Positions 46,310 through 55,789 of a DNA stretch of 64,000 nt are shown in pieces (within the stretch, counting starts at the first letter, position 1; every line of letters starts with the position of its first letter). Origin of the DNA: Agapanthus africanus. Its lineage: Eukaryota > Streptophyta > Magnoliopsida > Asparagales > Amaryllidaceae. The position numbers and the translations under genes were made by a program. A model generated the notes under the pieces. It was not told the origin of the DNA, did not search any database, and saw only the letters and a program-made list of their open reading frames with translations. The stretch spans positions 775,881,864-775,945,863 of the forward strand of contig CM057338.1 in NCBI GenBank assembly GCA_030015575.1. Direction: 5' to 3'.

Positions 46310-46690
46310 TTGAGCGTAAGAGCGCTAGCGCGCCACGTGTCGGCATGTGGGCGCTTTGCGCTTGAACGTTCGGCGCTTGAGCGCTAGGCGCTTAAGAGCA
46401 AGCGCGCCACGTGTCGGCACGTGGGCGCTTTGCGCTTGAGCGCAGCTCGCTGGAGCGCAAGCGCGCCATGTGTGCGCCTGAGCGCAAGCGCGCCACGTGT
46501 CGGCATGTGGGTGCTTTGCGCTTGAGCGCTGGGTGCTGGAGTGCAAGCGCGCCACGTGTCGGCACGTGGGCTCTTTGGGCTTGAGCGCAGGGCGCTGGAG
46601 CGCAAGCGCGCCACGTGTCGGCATGTGGGCGCTTTGCGCTTGAGCGCAGGGCGCTGGAGCGCAAGCGCGCCACGTGTCGGCACGTGGGCA
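46310..46690 (-). repeat. 59-bp tandem array with G-box/ABRE motifs (3' LTR of E)
   Basis: Units repeat at 59 bp (CGCCACGTGTC at 46491, 46550, 46609, 46668, with earlier diverged units). Each contains CACGTG (G-box) inside ACGTGTC (ABRE core) and then GGCACGTGGG or GGCATGTGGG, giving a near-palindrome about the G-boxes. The rest is GCGCTTGAGCGC-type short palindromes. The period is not a multiple of three, so all frames stay open and give the same peptide. Confidence 0.85.
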
Positions 46691-46774
46691 CTTGGCGCTT
46701 GAGCGCTTGGATGCCGACGAGGAAAAGGGGGCTTTTAGTCCCAGAACCAGAAGCTATGCTTCAGAAAGGAAATA

Positions 46775-46776
46775 TT

Positions 46777-46824
<48 letters not shown>
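46775..46824. repeat. (TA)n microsatellite
   Basis: An uninterrupted TA run of about 48 bp inside the E 3' LTR. The 5' LTR copy (about 63524-63543) is much shorter. Confidence 0.95.
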
Positions 46825-46826
<2 letters not shown>

Positions 46827-47519
46827 AGTTAAACTCCTACGATGTTTTGAAGCTGATGAAGGGCTTTTCCCCTTGAGCCTTAGTTTTTCCCCAAAGTGGG
46901 GTTTCCGGAGATGAGTCTTTTTCTACTTCCTTTGTTTGGCCGGATCTTGATGATCAAGAGATGTGAGATTTTAAAGATCTCTTCTTTTTTTTTGAGATCT
47001 AATGGTAGATCCAAGTTCCCCTTTATGGGTTTTGTGGTGAAAAACTATTTAGTTTTGAAAAAGGAAGAGTAAAACTCTTGATTTAATTTAAAAGAAAGAA
47101 GAAGGCTTGGAACTTTCAGGAAAGGGGAAAGAGGCACAAACCCTAGGTTTTTTGAAAGAATGAAAAAGTGTTATTTTTTATTCATCATCATGTTGCCTTT
47201 TATAGGCTTACATATTTACATATAGCCCCTTGGGCTTCACAAAATGGCATTTTGCTTACCCCATGGCTCATGTGCCATTTCATTTTTGCATATAAGCCAT
47301 GACTTACAAAATATTGGCTTTATGTCCATTTTGCATAAATTCATGTATAAAAAGTTACATAAAAATTATTTATTACATGATTTTGTTGTTGGCATGGGGA
47401 GGATGGCCGCGGGCTTGACTTGGGCATGGGCCCGCTTGACCTGGGCTTGGGCCTACCTAGGTTGGGGGTTGACCTTGACTTTGACTCGGTCAACCGGGGT
47501 GCAAATTTTTACCCCAACA

Positions 47520-47534
47520 AATTGCCCCCATCAA
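47520..47534 (-). other. Polypurine tract of E
   Basis: The minus strand reads TTGATGGGGGCAATT immediately before TGTTGGGG, a typical gypsy plus-strand primer tract. It fixes 45841-47519 as the 3' LTR. Confidence 0.8.
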
Positions 47535-47639
47535 TAAATGCACACCGCACATTTGAGTTGTGTGCATGAAATTGATGGATCTTCTTTCACGTGGAGGTGC
47601 CTTGCTTTGGTCCCCACTTTTTGGGATATTCTGCCTTTT
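47535..47639 (-). other. Short unique spacer in E
   Basis: Between the purine tract and the 122-bp array. No repeat or gene is recognised. Confidence 0.5.
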
Positions 47640-48470
47640 TTACGACATGGACGGTCGACACTTGACGCGTCTCCGAGATGGAGTGTCTGTGTTAGACATT
47701 TCTCTGGCCCAGAGTAATTTGGTAGACGTGTCTCCGGCATGGAGTGTCGCTGGTCGACGTTTCCCCGAGGCAGAGTGTCGCTGGTAGATGTTTCCCCGAG
47801 GCGGAGTGTCGGTTGGTTGACGTATCCCCGAGACGGAGTATCTGCTTGACGTTTCCCCGAGACGGAGTGTCTGCTTGACGTTTCCCCGTTACGAAGTGTC
47901 GCTGTTGGACGTTTCCCTGATGCGGAGTTCTGTGTTGGACGTTTCCCCGATGCAGAGTGTCTCTGGTTGACGTGTCCCCGGCACGGAGTGTCTGCTTGAC
48001 GTTTCCCCGGCACAGAGTGTCGTTGTTGGACGTTTCCCTGATGCGGAGTGTCTGTGTTGGACGTTTCCCCGATGCAGAGTGTCGCTTGTTGACGTGTCCC
48101 CGGTACGGAGTGTCTACTTGACGTTTCCCCGGCACGGAGTGTCGTTGTTGGACGTTTCCTTGATGCGGAGTCTCTGTGTTGGACGTTTTCCCGATGCAGA
48201 GGGTCGCTTGTTAACGTGTTCCCAGTATGGAGTGTCTGCTTGACGTTTTCCCGGCACGAAGTGTCGTTATTGGACGTTTCCCTGATGCGGAGTGTCTGTG
48301 TTGGACGTTTCCCCGATGCAGAGTGTCGCTTGTTGACGTGTCCCCGGTACGGAGTGTCTGCTTGACGTTTCCCCGGCACGGAGTGTCGTTGTTGGACGTT
48401 TCCCTGATGCGAAGTGTTTGTATTGGACGTTTCCCCGATGCAGAGTGTCGCTTGTTAACGCAGAGGTCGA
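47640..48470 (-). repeat. Higher-order tandem array (122-bp period) in E
   Basis: The basic unit is about 30-31 bp ('gacgtttccccgatgcagag' + 'tgtcgctgttg'). Four variant units form a 122-bp higher-order repeat, seen clearly at 48086, 48208 and 48330. The left part is less regular. A 282-codon minus-strand frame runs through it. Because 122 is not divisible by three and the frame has no known domain, I treat the frame as a by-product of the repeat. Confidence 0.85.
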
Positions 48471-48499
48471 TGTTGGAATTTGTTGGTTTGATTTGTTTG

Positions 48500-50105
48500 A
48501 TTTGAGTCGACATTAGTATCGCTACACTGGAATATGGTACCGGGAGTGAATCATCATTTGTCATGAGAGGATTTGGGGATTGGTTTTTTTTTTATTTGGC
48601 ATCTGCATTGCTGCACTGGAATAATGCCAGGAGCAGCTCATCATTTTCCCCGAGAGGATTTGGGAATTGGTTTTTTTTTATATCAGTATCGCTACACTGG
48701 AATATGGTACCAGGAGCGAATCATCATTTGCTTGTTTATCAGGAAGCGATGGCTTAGGAGATAGGTTTTAGGTCCCTATCACCTAAGACTTTTCAATTTT
48801 GTGAGCCGTAAGGGTCTCATAAAGCATTTTCTCCCTACGGGTCGTAAGGATCCCGTAGGTGTATTTTCTCCTTAGGAGTCGTAGGGACTCCTAACTGTGT
48901 TGCTCCTTTGTGAGTCGTAAGGATCTCACGCGTGGATTTTCTCCTCACAAAGTCGAGAGGACTTTGTGAGTGTATTTCATCTCTTTTTCACGAGTTTGCG
49001 CCCTTTCGGGTTTTCACAAACTCGCCGGCAGTCCTGCTGTTTTTACTCACGGAGCCCTTTCGGGTTTTCATCCGTGCCCATTTTGCTTGTGGACATACCA
49101 TTTTTTTATTTTTTATTTATTTTTTCTTTATTTTTGGTGGGACTTTGAATGTGGTCTCACCGGTAGGACTTGGGAGAGATTGGGGTTGTTTTACGCCCGT
49201 GGATTGTATACGGTTTTACAGGATGTATGATCCAGACCGTAGGGCCGAAAACATTTCGGGACTTTGTTGGCATCTGCATCGCTGCACTGGAATATGGTAT
49301 CAGGAGCGACTCATCATTCGCCCCTTGGGGTTTGAGTTTGGAATTTGGTTGGCGTCTGCATCGCTGCACTGGAATATGGTACCAGGAGCGACTCATCATT
49401 CGCCACTTGGGTATTGGGGAGCGATGGCTTAGGAGACAGGTTTAGATCCCCATCACCTAAGGCTTTTCAATTTTATGGGCCATGAGGGTCTCATAAAAGC
49501 ATTTTCTCCCTACGAGTCGTAAGGATCCCGCAGGTGTATTTTCTCCTTAGGAGTCGTGAGGACTCTTAAGTGTGTTTTTCCTTTGTGAGTCGTAAGGATC
49601 TCACAAAGTTTTGTTCTCCTCATGTATCGTGAGGACACATGAGTGGCTCTTCTCAATGGAGCATAATTCCAAAGGCGGAGACCAGCCGCGTAACTAGTGA
49701 TTACGGTGGGGCATGAGGGTGATGAGAATTATTTGAGCCCGTGGATTGTATACGGTAGTCAATTTGGGGACTAACCGTAGGGCTGGGAGAATTTTGAAAA
49801 ATTGGATTTTGGTTGGCGTCTGTATCGCTACACTGGAATATGGTACCAGGAGCGACTCATCATTCGCCGTTGTTTTGTTGTTTTTTTTGTTTTTGTTTTA
49901 CCGTGATAGCTCTATCTTTCAGCTTTTCTTATCACGAAGATCGCGATTGCCCTATCATTTCGGCTTTTATTCGCGGTTGCCCTATCATTTCGGGCTTTAT
50001 TTTTCATTTTTATTTTACTCGCTGATATTTATTGCGAGTTGCCCCATCATTTCAGCTTTATTTTTTTCATTTTTCTTTTATTTACACATTTTTGTTTATT
50101 TACAT
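48500..50105 (-). repeat. Dispersed and duplicated repeat region in E
   Basis: The core 'atcgctrcactggaatatgg' + 'taccaggagcga-tcatcat' occurs at about 48521, 48608, 48686, 49280, 49365 and 49825. A block from 'gcgatggcttaggaga' through 'ctccttaggagtcgt' occurs at 48746 and 49421, offset about 675 bp. A family of 'gtcgtaaggatctcac...ttttctccc' units lies at 48780-48960 and 49470-49640. T-rich low complexity fills 49090-49135 and 49870-50120. No gene is recognised. Confidence 0.75.
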
Positions 50106-50130
50106 ATATATGTTTCTTTTTCTACATTCC

Positions 50131-50220
50131 CAGTTTAACGACTTAGAGGTCGACTGTCCCCAGTTTAATGACGTGGTGGTCGACTGTCCCCAGTTTAATG
50201 ACGTGGTGGTCGATTGTTTT
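50131..50220. repeat. Three exact-period 30-bp tandem repeats
   Basis: 'cagtttaatgacgtggtggt' + 'cgactgtccc' starts at 50131, 50161 and 50191. The first copy is slightly diverged and the third ends differently. It lies at the 3' end of the E gag gene. Confidence 0.9.
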
Positions 50221-50548
50221 CAGAGAAAGGCAGACGTCTGAGAGAATCAGGTCCCTGAAGGACTTCAGTCTCCGTCTGTATGAAACTGGCGGTCGCAGCT
50301 TGATCGTTGGTTAACACGCCAGGGGACAATGATATTTCTCCCACCTTATATTGTTTCTCGACCCAATCCTTGAAGATACAACAGTCTTCAATAGTGTGCC
50401 CCAGCACTCGGTGGTATGGGCAAAAGTTAGGATGATCAGCCCTGTTCGCTTTACTTAGCCTTTTTGGTTCTGGTAGCCGCAGGCCATTCTTCAGAGCATC
50501 TTTAAAAATTTTGTGGACCTTGTCCCTTCGGAATGAGTAGACCTTATT
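50195..50548 (-). pseudogene. gag: C-terminal part of E gag (downstream of D)
   Basis: The minus strand downstream of D encodes the end of Gag: a basic segment (LRLPEPKRLSKANRADHPNF), then CPYHRVLGHTIEDC, a variant zinc-binding motif common in Tat-like plant gypsy Gag proteins, then FKDWVEKQYKVGEI and a stop at 50195. It is the continuation of the gene at 60409-62262, separated by the D insertion. A start codon is absent because D cut the gene. Confidence 0.8.
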
Positions 50549-50553
50549 TCTTC
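50549..50553. other. Target-site duplication of D (left copy)
   Basis: TCTTC, repeated exactly at 60404-60408 after the D 3' LTR terminus. It shows that D inserted into the E gag gene. Confidence 0.93.
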
Positions 50554-52608
50554 TATTGGCTATAGTGCCCTCAAGGCAATTATCATAGTCGCGGACTTAT
50601 GATTATGATGATTGAGTGAGGACCTATACCGATAAAACGGTCTTACTCAAGATGATAGTATGCTATCTGGTTTGTCTTTATCATCATGTACATGTTGATA
50701 GAGCCCCTAAGATTCTTGCTTGACTGCCAGCATTGTGATGGTGATCACATACGTAGGAGCTGGGGGTCTATAAGCACATCCTTAAATGTCCCTAGTCGTA
50801 GGAGTATCGAGACCGGGCATCGGTACTCCAGTGTAGACTAGTGTATACTGATCGAGACCCCGACGAGGGGCGGTGGCCAGGTCTCACAAGACATTGGTGT
50901 TAGTTTGTTCACCTAAGATAATATACAGGTGCTCATTGAGTTATGAGTACACTGGACGGACTCGCCGGGAACCTGCTAGTTGGTATTATACCTATTGTCA
51001 TATAGCAATTCCCAGGTGACATGTGTACAGGTTAGTCTGTCGACCTGAGATCGTCATTTGTCTCGTGTGAGTTCCCACTGTGCTTTGATTACTACCCTAC
51101 CATGGCTCAAAGGAGTCATGCAAACAGGTTTTAGTTGGGTACAGTCCCGAGCCACATGGAGGCAGTGATCGGATCGTCGGGGATTCGTCTCTCCAGGTAT
51201 TGGGGGTTGATGTCGCGTTGTGTACGGATGGCCATCACCATAAATCCGTGGCCACGGTGGACGAGAATTATCGATCCAGGATCGATAGTTTCTCAGGTGG
51301 TGATGGGTTTCATACCGACACTAAATATCGCATTGTTGGGGGTCTGACTTTATCCACCCCCTAGACTCGATATGCGATACTCTTAGACGAATAGACCGGA
51401 CTGTGCGGATATTGTCACTGTCAGGCTCAGTAGGGGTTCTGCATGAGTTTGCTCGTTGGCCTCCCTTTCGCTCAATACCTGGGTAGCCGTTACGTACAGC
51501 TAGTGCCGCTGACGTGCTTATGGTTAAACCCACTGCCAGCGTATTGACGAGTCTTTAGAGTCCCACACAGAGGGTTTTCACGGTTCAGGCGATATGGTGT
51601 ACATGAGGTATGTTGATACATACAGATATCCGATTAAATATGTGCACTTGCTGCGTGGACTTTAATTGGACGGTTGATAATACTAGCGGCTTAGGATTAA
51701 GCCAGTTTATTAAATCAGGTTTTGATTTAATAATTTATATATGTATTTGTATATACGTATTCTAGTATTATTGTTCACTATTCGTTTTCTCTCTCGGCTA
51801 TTCGTATTTTGGTACGAATACGCGTATATTTATTTCGGTACATATACCGGGAAGTATTCCGTATTTTATACGGAATAGCTTCCAGAAGATGCCACATCAT
51901 TTATATGATTTTCCATTTATGGAAATTCATTTGTTTTTTATAAATGAGGTGGAATTTGTGAGGTGGCATGAACATTGTTCATGGAATGGGTATGAGTCAA
52001 AAGCATGGTTTCAAAGTATGGTTTGGATTATTTTATTTGATTAATGGGAAATGATATTTTTTGGAGAGAGGGAGAAAGGGGGTGCCGGCCAACATATTGG
52101 TGTGAGTGATCATTTCATTTGGATGATTAATTTACATGCTAGCTCTCTCTCTCTCACTCTCTCAAGTTCACAAAATGCCTTAACCATTTTTAGCTCATGC
52201 CAAGTCTTCATCACTTCCATTCATCTTCTATGGATGCTCTATTGAGCTCATATGTTGAGAGAAAATTGTAGTGATATTTTCATACACCCCCACTCTCCAT
52301 AGCTAGTGACTTTGGAGCGTCGGTTACCTCATTTGTCGAGGTTGGAGCTTGTGCCGTTTCCCTCAGGTGGATCATCGGAGACGAAGGAAGACCGGCAATC
52401 AAGCATCGTCAAAGGAGCCGCTAGGAGCTTGGAATGAAGGCCGAAGGCCACGGATCAACTCGGTATAACGATTCTAACTCTTAGTTAGTTTGCTAGTTTA
52501 GGGTTTAAGGTCGATCCGTAAATCGGGTAACGGTAGCGCCGGTTTAGAAAATTTTTGTTCCGCATTTTGGCTGCGTTTCGACAGCCGGGACGCTACCGGG
52601 ACCCTACA
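50554..52608 (+). repeat. 5' LTR of D (2055 bp)
   Basis: Starts TATTGGCTATAGTGCCC (the expected TG is mutated to TA) and ends ...GGGACCCTACA before the primer site. It contains palindromic TATA-rich sequence at 51720-51860, for example 'ggtacgaatacgcgtata', a plausible core promoter area. No gene is present. Confidence 0.92.
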
Positions 52609-52620
52609 TGGTATCAGAGC
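52609..52620 (+). other. Primer-binding site of D
   Basis: TGGTATCAGAGC directly after the LTR terminus, matching initiator-Met tRNA. Confidence 0.92.
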
Positions 52621-52818
52621 CACCCTTTAAACCCCTTTACTAGTTTGTTTAGACGTGCTTAAAAGATCGATCGACGGATTTTACCGAAACCACGATTTCA
52701 TTTTTCAAGTTGCTGTCGATTTTCAAAAGGTTTCAAACAATTATTTGCAGCATCTTAAAAATCCGGGCAGGTAATTATAAGGCTACTGGAAAAATTTGGG
52801 CTCGTGATTCCACAAAAG

Positions 52819-52867
52819 CGCCGCGGATCTTCCGCACTTAGCCCCTTTTGGCGGCGGTTCCGCGGCG
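52819..52867 (+). ncRNA. GC-rich leader hairpin of D
   Basis: CGCCGCGGA (52819) pairs perfectly with TCCGCGGCG (52859). An inner CCGC/GCGG stem encloses a 14-nt loop. It starts about 211 nt after the LTR/PBS junction. Confidence 0.62.
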
Positions 52868-54024
52868 GTTTAGTGGCAACGGGCGACCAAATTTTTTCTG
52901 TAGCTCATGTACTTGGAATTGTGATTTTTATGATGTTCTGTTTTGGCCCAGGTTTCAGTGAAGTGTTGTTTTGCTATTGGGGCCAATTTGGAACTTAGTC
53001 GATCGATAATTTAAGTGGGCGTTTAACAGTACATACATTTCTATTTGCGACCGTGAATGTCATTTGATCGGTAAACCCGTCTAACTGCTATATGTCTTTT
53101 CGACGGGTTTGCGAACGTGACATTCACGTTGATGTTCTGTGTTGTGCTGTGATGTTGGTTGGATCGTCGTGATGGATAGCAATGGTGCAATGTTAGTACG
53201 GTTTTAATTTTATTTGTACATTTGATATTGCGAGGCGAGCGTCCGACATGTGGACTGCTAGTTTGTATATTATTCTTTTGGGACACGACCGGGCTGGGTT
53301 CGATGTCACCCTTGTATATTATTTTATTTTCTGTACTAGGATTACCCCGCGGTGGGGTGCACGTATAGCCGGATTTTAGAGGGCAACGGGTCCGCATCTC
53401 ATGGCGTTGGGACAGAGGGGACCTTACTCTAGAATTGGCAGGCTATTCGCCGCACTCGTAGGGGGTATAGGTGACCCAGGAGGGGTGCTCAAGTTACCGG
53501 ATTCCGTGAAGTGCTGGGTGGTCCATTCACGTTGCTGAAGGGGGCTGCCTCACTTCTGGTTTTGGCGGGTAACTTTCCGTGCTCGTAGGGGTCTAGGTTT
53601 CATTGCACAGGCTATCCACACGACAGGGAACGTCGGGTCTCACTTGCGGCTCAAGTGAAACCCGAGGCTCCAGATTATCCACCATTCTGTATTGCTTCTG
53701 TGATGTTTCTGTGATATTGCTTTATATCATGCCTGGGACGATTGTTATATATTTTATATATACTAGTAGATGTTGTATATGTTTTGCACCCGTGCTAGCC
53801 CAGTCCCCGCTCTATCGTTAGTTAAGTAACCTAACGGGTGATGACGGGACCCAGTGGTGAATGCGGATGGCATATACGTACATTTTATTTTCGTTCTTTT
53901 CTGGTGTGATTAATTGATGGGACTGCATAGATTCTTATCAATGTAAGGATAAAACAAACCTATTTATGATGTTGTTGGAACCAAGTTTTTAAAAAACTGA
54001 CAATACAGAAGTACACTTTTTCTT

Positions 54025-54260
54025 TGCATCGTGGTATTCATTTAGAATATCCTGCACCTCATTCGACGAGGCAAGGGCCGAGATCCCTTCTTCGGGAGTG
54101 ACCCCTTGAGTAAAAGTTTGCGTCAACGTAATAACTTCACTATAGTCGATTATTTTTGCTTTGTATCGTGGTATTCAGTTTGGGATATCCTGCACCCCAT
54201 TCGACGGGGAAAGAGCCGAGATCCCTTCACCGGGAGTGACCTCTTTAGCAAAAGTTTTCG
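54025..54260 (+). repeat. Paired leader repeat of D
   Basis: Two copies of 'gtggtattca-ttnggaatat' + 'cctgcacc-cattcgacg' + 'ccgagatcccttc--cgggagtgacc' are about 140 bp apart. The same pair occurs in F and, inverted, in C. Confidence 0.8.
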
Positions 54261-54386
54261 CCACTATATATTTATAAAACCACTTGGATTCCTTCAACGA
54301 TATCAAGTTCATTACGTTAATGGTTTTTGACCAAAAACCCGTCGTAGCCCTCCGTCATTTCTTACAGGTATTACTTAGTATTCATG

Positions 54387-54595
54387 CTGTGTATGTTGAC
54401 CTCTGTCAAGGCACAGTGCTTGGTAGCTGGGTAATGCTTGTTTGTTGCATAGATATGCGATTATTTAGGACAGTCGCACGGTCATGTTGACCTCTGTCAA
54501 GGGCTCGTGCGGGTGGGTCTAACTTAATCCAGGACAATGACGGGTTGAACTTGACTTGCGACTTATGATATATTGACCTCTGTCAAGGTCATAAG
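54387..54595 (+). ncRNA. Three tandem stem-loops in the D leader
   Basis: Loop 'tgttgacctctgtcaagg' is present three times (third copy 'tattgacctctgtcaagg'). Arms are CTGTG/CACAG (54387-54416, perfect), CGCACG/CGTGCG (54475-54511, perfect outer arm) and CTTATGA/TCATAAG (54562-54595, perfect). The inner stem is a perfect TTGAC/GTCAA. SL2 is wholly different in sequence from F, A, B and C but still pairs. Confidence 0.72.
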
Positions 54596-54939
54596 CCGCT
54601 TGGGGTAAAAATCATATCGGGAGTTTCAAACATACAGGAAACTTGCCAGGCTTGCGCATACCTTCTGGAGTGTGGTGACTTAAGTGGCTTCCATCAAGTT
54701 ATCATGCGATGATAGTTGGATCCCGATTCCCACTGATGAGTAGGATTACTCTTCGGGTGATTCCGACTAATTCTCCTTTTGGGTTTGAAGGAGAATTCGA
54801 GGAAACAGTGGGAGCCATCCAGATTAGATAAAATGATTAACCATTCTAATCTAGATTAGAGTGCACGCTGAGTGTTTCTTCTCTCTCTCTCTTGCTGCGA
54901 CTATGACCCGACCTTTGACTAAAGCTCTTGAAACCAAAT

Positions 54940-55735
54940 TGACCGAACTTTCTTAAAACACTTTGGCTTTTCGAATGTTACGGTGTTGCATACATCATTG
55001 CCACTTCTATTTCACCTTTGCATTTCTCCAGAACACCTCGTATCACTACGAACGTCCACTTCAATTGGATAAATCCATCGTATGGTTATATACGAACTCG
55101 AAGGATCTTTTTCGAGGATGGATTCTGGTTCTGGAGAGATTGAATAGGATTATTCGGTTGTCTTTTCCCTTTACCTTCTCTCAGGTTGTGAGGACTCCTA
55201 GGATTAGGAGAGGGGACACCTATTGAGCTTATTGGATAGTCTTCTTCCAAACCATAGGCAGGTGCTGAACGGTAGGGAAGGAAGAAAACCAATTAAGCTT
55301 AAGTGTAGTGTACAGAAGGTAATAAGTAAAGACATATAAAGGGATTAGAATAATGGCAAAGGAAATTGCGACCACCATCATTCACGACAAAGACCGTGTA
55401 TACCCCTGCCACTCCTACATTCACTTTGAATTTCTCTAGAACACTCCGTATCACTACGGATATCCACTTCCATTGGATAAATCCATCGTATAGTTACATA
55501 CGAACTCGAAGGAACTTTTTCGAGGATGGATTCTGGTTCAGGAGAAAAAGAATAGGATTATTCATATGTCTTTTCTCTTTACCTTCTCACAGGTTGCGAG
55601 GGCTCCTAGGATTAGGAGAGTACACCTATTGCGCTTATTGGATAGTCTTCTTCCAAACCTTAGGCTGGTGCCGAAGGGTAGGGAATGAAGAAAACCAATT
55701 AGCGTAAAGGAAGTGTACAGAAGGTAATAAGTAAA
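54940..55735 (+). repeat. Approximately 408-bp tandem units in place of gag (D)
   Basis: Two units, plus the start of a third, with landmarks 'ggataaatccatcgta' (about 55068 and 55476), 'acgaactcgaagg', 'gattctggttc-ggaga', 'ttctcacaggttg' and 'gtgtacagaaggtaataagt' (about 55311 and 55710). F has the same units. Open frames of 87-113 codons run through, but no Gag domain is recognised. Confidence 0.75.
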
Positions 55736-55789
55736 GACATAATAAAGGGATTGTATTGAGGGCAGATAAGTATATGGTTACTGTCACGA

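Larger units (their letters stand above)
45841..47519 (-). repeat. 3' LTR of E (1679 bp)
   Basis: The minus strand starts TGTTGGGGTAAAAATTTGC and ends ...GAAAAACACCCTACA. It matches 62397-64000 with many substitutions and length changes in the 59-bp array. A 50-bp stretch present at 62738-62790 is missing here. No gene is visible; open frames over the array are artefacts of the repeat. Confidence 0.88.
52621..54896 (+). other. Structured leader of D
   Basis: Collinear with the F leader. It holds the GC-rich hairpin (52819-52867), the conserved block at 53560-53640, CGTTAG/CTAACG near 53815-53838, a CAT-GAT/ATC-ATG hairpin (53926-53943) after 'gatggga', the doubled repeat (54025-54260) and three stem-loops (54387-54595). 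The pyrimidine tract at 54870-54896 ends in GCTG rather than GCAG, so the acceptor-like AG is lost. Confidence 0.75.

Noticed and set aside
46325..46691. Three overlapping 99-codon open frames (MPTRGALALQRPALKRK-like) over the E LTR array
   Set aside because: The 59-bp period is not a multiple of three, so the same peptide appears in all frames. It is a property of the G-box repeat, not a gene.
47531..48379. 282-codon minus-strand open frame through the 122-bp array
   Set aside because: It consists of shifted translations of a 30-bp repeat, has no known domain, and is located after gag where no gene is expected. It is kept as a repeat.
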